Below are positions 12,848-14,434 of a DNA stretch of 14,434 nt, piece by piece (the stretch's first letter is position 1; every line of letters starts with the position of its first letter). The stretch covers positions 1 to 14,434 of the forward strand of contig JBBRDU010000078.1 in NCBI GenBank assembly GCA_038203615.1, read 5' to 3'. The translations under genes and the position numbers were made by a program. Source of the stretch: JBBRDU01 sp038203615 (lineage in GTDB: Bacteria > Verrucomicrobiota > Verrucomicrobiia > Chthoniobacterales > UBA10450). The notes below the pieces were generated by a model. The model did no database searches. It saw only the letters and a list, made by a program, of their open reading frames with translations, and was not told where the DNA came from.

Positions 12848-14434
12848 ATGTTTAAACGTTATCTCGTAGCCGCATTCCTTCTCGCGATCGGAGTCTTTAC
12901 TCTGTTCCAGTCAACGGTCAGCCGGGCCCAGCAGGGCAAGGCTCCTTTGACGCCCCAGGTTATCCAGCTCGTTGGCTTCGGCGAGACGGCCCCAGCCAGC
13001 ACCTTCCCAGCGGCCGGCGTGGACGCATCGAGCGTTGACCTCGAGCTCTTGGAAAAGCACGAAGTGAATGAGTTGAATACCCAGCGGGGGCGCCCCTCCA
13101 TGCCGGGCCCCTCTTTCGATGGAGCGCTCGATTCGGCGTCCAAAACCAAGAGCAGGGCTGTCGCGGGTGTTACTCTGTCTGACATTTGGAACAAATCGGT
13201 TCCCTCCTCCAATGCTCCCTCCTCCCCGACTCCTTCAGTCCTGTTAACCTTCGAAGGGATCGGGGTGCAAAATTCGGCTCCGCCCGACACCAATGCCGCG
13301 GTAGGCCCCAATGACATCGTGGAAACGGTCAACACCATCGTGCGCGTCTTTGATAAGAGCGGCAATCCGCGCGGGCCGGCCTTCAGGCAGAGCAGCCTCT
13401 ACGTAGGGGTTCCCGGTGTTTGCGCCACCGTGGATGATGGCGATCCGGTTGTTCTCTATGATCGTTTGGCCGATCGCTGGGTCATTACCCAGTTCGGGTT
13501 CACCTCTTCAACGACTCCTCCCTATCACGAGTGTATCGCCGTTTCGAAGACCGGGGATCCGATGGGTGCCTATTATGCCTACGATTTTCAGTTGCCCGGC
13601 AGCGAGTTTCCCGATTATCCGCATTTCGGTGTCTGGCCCGACGGTTACTACTGGACGACCAACCAGTTCTTAATGGGGGGAAGTTTTGACGGCGCGGGTG
13701 CTTATGCGGTTGACCGCAAGAAAATGCTGGTGGGCGACCCGACGGCTGGAGGTGTCTACTTCGACCTGGACCTGGCCAGTCATCCTGAGGGCGTCTTTGG
13801 CATGTTGCCCTCCGATCATTCCGGACTCTTGCCTCCACCGGCCGGTATCTCCAACGTGTTCATTTATTTCACGAACATTCAATTCGGCGATCCCGCGGAC
13901 GGTTTGCGGCTCTTCGATCTCAATTTCAACACGAGTACCTACGCCCTTTCGACTTTTATCGAGCGAGCTGAAAGCACCTACGCGGCACCGCTCCCTCTCT
14001 TGGCATTTGATGCGCGCGATCCCGGTGGCCGTGGCGATATCGAACAGCCGCCGCCCGCCGGCAACACCAGCACCGATCGGCTCGATTCGATCGGGTCGCG
14101 TCTGATGTATCCGCTTCATTATATCAATCGCAACGGGACCGAGTCGCTCGTCGGGAACTTTACGGTCAACGTGAGTGGCGTAGATCCGACCAGCAGCGCA
14201 GCTTATCAAGCAAGCTTCCGTTACTTCGAACTCCGCAGAAGTTCTCCCGGGAGCCTCTTTGCCGTGAATGAACAGTCGACCTTCAATTTGTTCAACGACG
14301 CGGGGAACGGAGCCACGGGCGACAATTACTGGATCGGCAGCGCGGCCATGGACAACGAGGGCAATCTGGCGGTCGGTTTTTCCGTCTCCGGTGTCAGCGC
14401 AGGACATAACCCTTCGCTTGGCTTCGCGGTCAGG
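12848..14434 (+). CDS. Large secreted protein of unknown function, 3'-truncated by window edge
   Basis: The frame is open from ATG 12848 to the last base (529 residues), so the stop lies outside. AGGA at 12836-12839 precedes the ATG by 8 bases. A Sec signal peptide is clear (MFKRYLVAAFLLAIGVFTLF, cleavage near SRA-QQ, residues 25-28). After a low-complexity Ser/Pro linker (about 75-135) comes a globular region with strings such as PPDTNAAVGPNDIVETVN, DDGDPVVLYDRLADRWVITQF, PYHECIAVSKTGDPMGAYYAY and FPDYPHFGVWPDGYYWTTNQF. These recur, as I remember them, in a family of large secreted bacterial proteins, probably beta-propeller-like, with no proven activity. I see no catalytic motif. Later repeats (GDNYWIGSAAMDNEGNLAVGFSVS) look like further blades. 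Nothing links it to nos. Confidence 0.8.
   Translation, partial: MFKRYLVAAFLLAIGVFTLFQSTVSRAQQGKAPLTPQVIQLVGFGETAPASTFPAAGVDASSVDLELLEKHEVNELNTQRGRPSMPGPSFDGALDSASKTKSRAVAGVTLSDIWNKSVPSSNAPSSPTPSVLLTFEGIGVQNSAPPDTNAAVGPNDIVETVNTIVRVFDKSGNPRGPAFRQSSLYVGVPGVCATVDDGDPVVLYDRLADRWVITQFGFTSSTTPPYHECIAVSKTGDPMGAYYAYDFQLPGSEFPDYPHFGVWPDGYYWTTNQFLMGGSFDGAGAYAVDRKKMLVGDPTAGGVYFDLDLASHPEGVFGMLPSDHSGLLPPPAGISNVFIYFTNIQFGDPADGLRLFDLNFNTSTYALSTFIERAESTYAAPLPLLAFDARDPGGRGDIEQPPPAGNTSTDRLDSIGSRLMYPLHYINRNGTESLVGNFTVNVSGVDPTSSAAYQASFRYFELRRSSPGSLFAVNEQSTFNLFNDAGNGATGDNYWIGSAAMDNEGNLAVGFSVSGVSAGHNPSLGFAVR

Noticed and set aside
12859..13365. 168-residue reading frame on the - strand inside the secreted-protein gene
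   Set aside because: It is antisense to a frame that is open over 529 codons with a signal peptide and family motifs. It has no recognisable domain or ribosome site.

Overview
This looks like chromosome from a moderately GC-rich soil or sediment bacterium. No rRNA is present, so the lineage is uncertain. The clade II (Sec-exported, NosB-associated) N2O reductase, the lipoprotein-rich gene set and the secreted protein at the right edge would fit Verrucomicrobiota, but other phyla that carry clade II nos genes (for example Gemmatimonadota, Acidobacteriota, Bacteroidota relatives) cannot be excluded.

Left part (1-4022, + strand): the 3' part of a polysaccharide deacetylase; a decayed GNAT domain with an in-frame stop; a sufS-sufU pair (cysteine desulfurase and zinc-type sulfur acceptor) with an ATGA overlap; and a 12-TM NnrS-family protein linked to NO stress. 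The NnrS gene converges on the next block with a 10-base gap.

Centre (4033-11095, - strand): one compact nos operon. In transcription order it is azurin-like lipoprotein, nosZ, nosB-like membrane protein, nosD, nosF, nosY, a DUF2249 protein and a Crp/Fnr (DNR-like) regulator. Junctions from nosB onward are overlapping or nearly so. A 10-bp hairpin fills the nosZ/nosB gap. No nosR, nosX or nosL is in the window. Diverging from the operon is a CusF-SCO fusion lipoprotein (+ strand, about 11244-12152), a plausible copper chaperone for NosZ. A perfect FNR/DNR box (TTGAT-N4-ATCAA, 11130-11143) lies between the two divergent units, and the operon-distal regulator carries the E-x-x-S-R recognition residues expected for that box. 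The simplest reading is a self-reinforcing, oxygen/NO-responsive N2O respiration module.

How the module would work: NosZ, the azurin-like cupredoxin and the SCO protein each have a likely lipobox cysteine, which suggests a membrane-anchored periplasmic electron-transfer and copper-delivery set. NosDFY (with NosB) would support maturation of the CuZ site, the CusF-SCO protein would supply copper to CuA, and the cupredoxin could pass electrons to NosZ.

Right part (12153-14434): a frameshifted universal-stress-protein relic, a tRNA-Leu(UAG), a perfect 10-bp inverted repeat built on the octamer CCTAACGA, and a large secreted protein (529 residues seen) that runs off the right edge. The octamer occurs five times in the window, mostly in non-coding DNA, and forms the stems of two hairpins.
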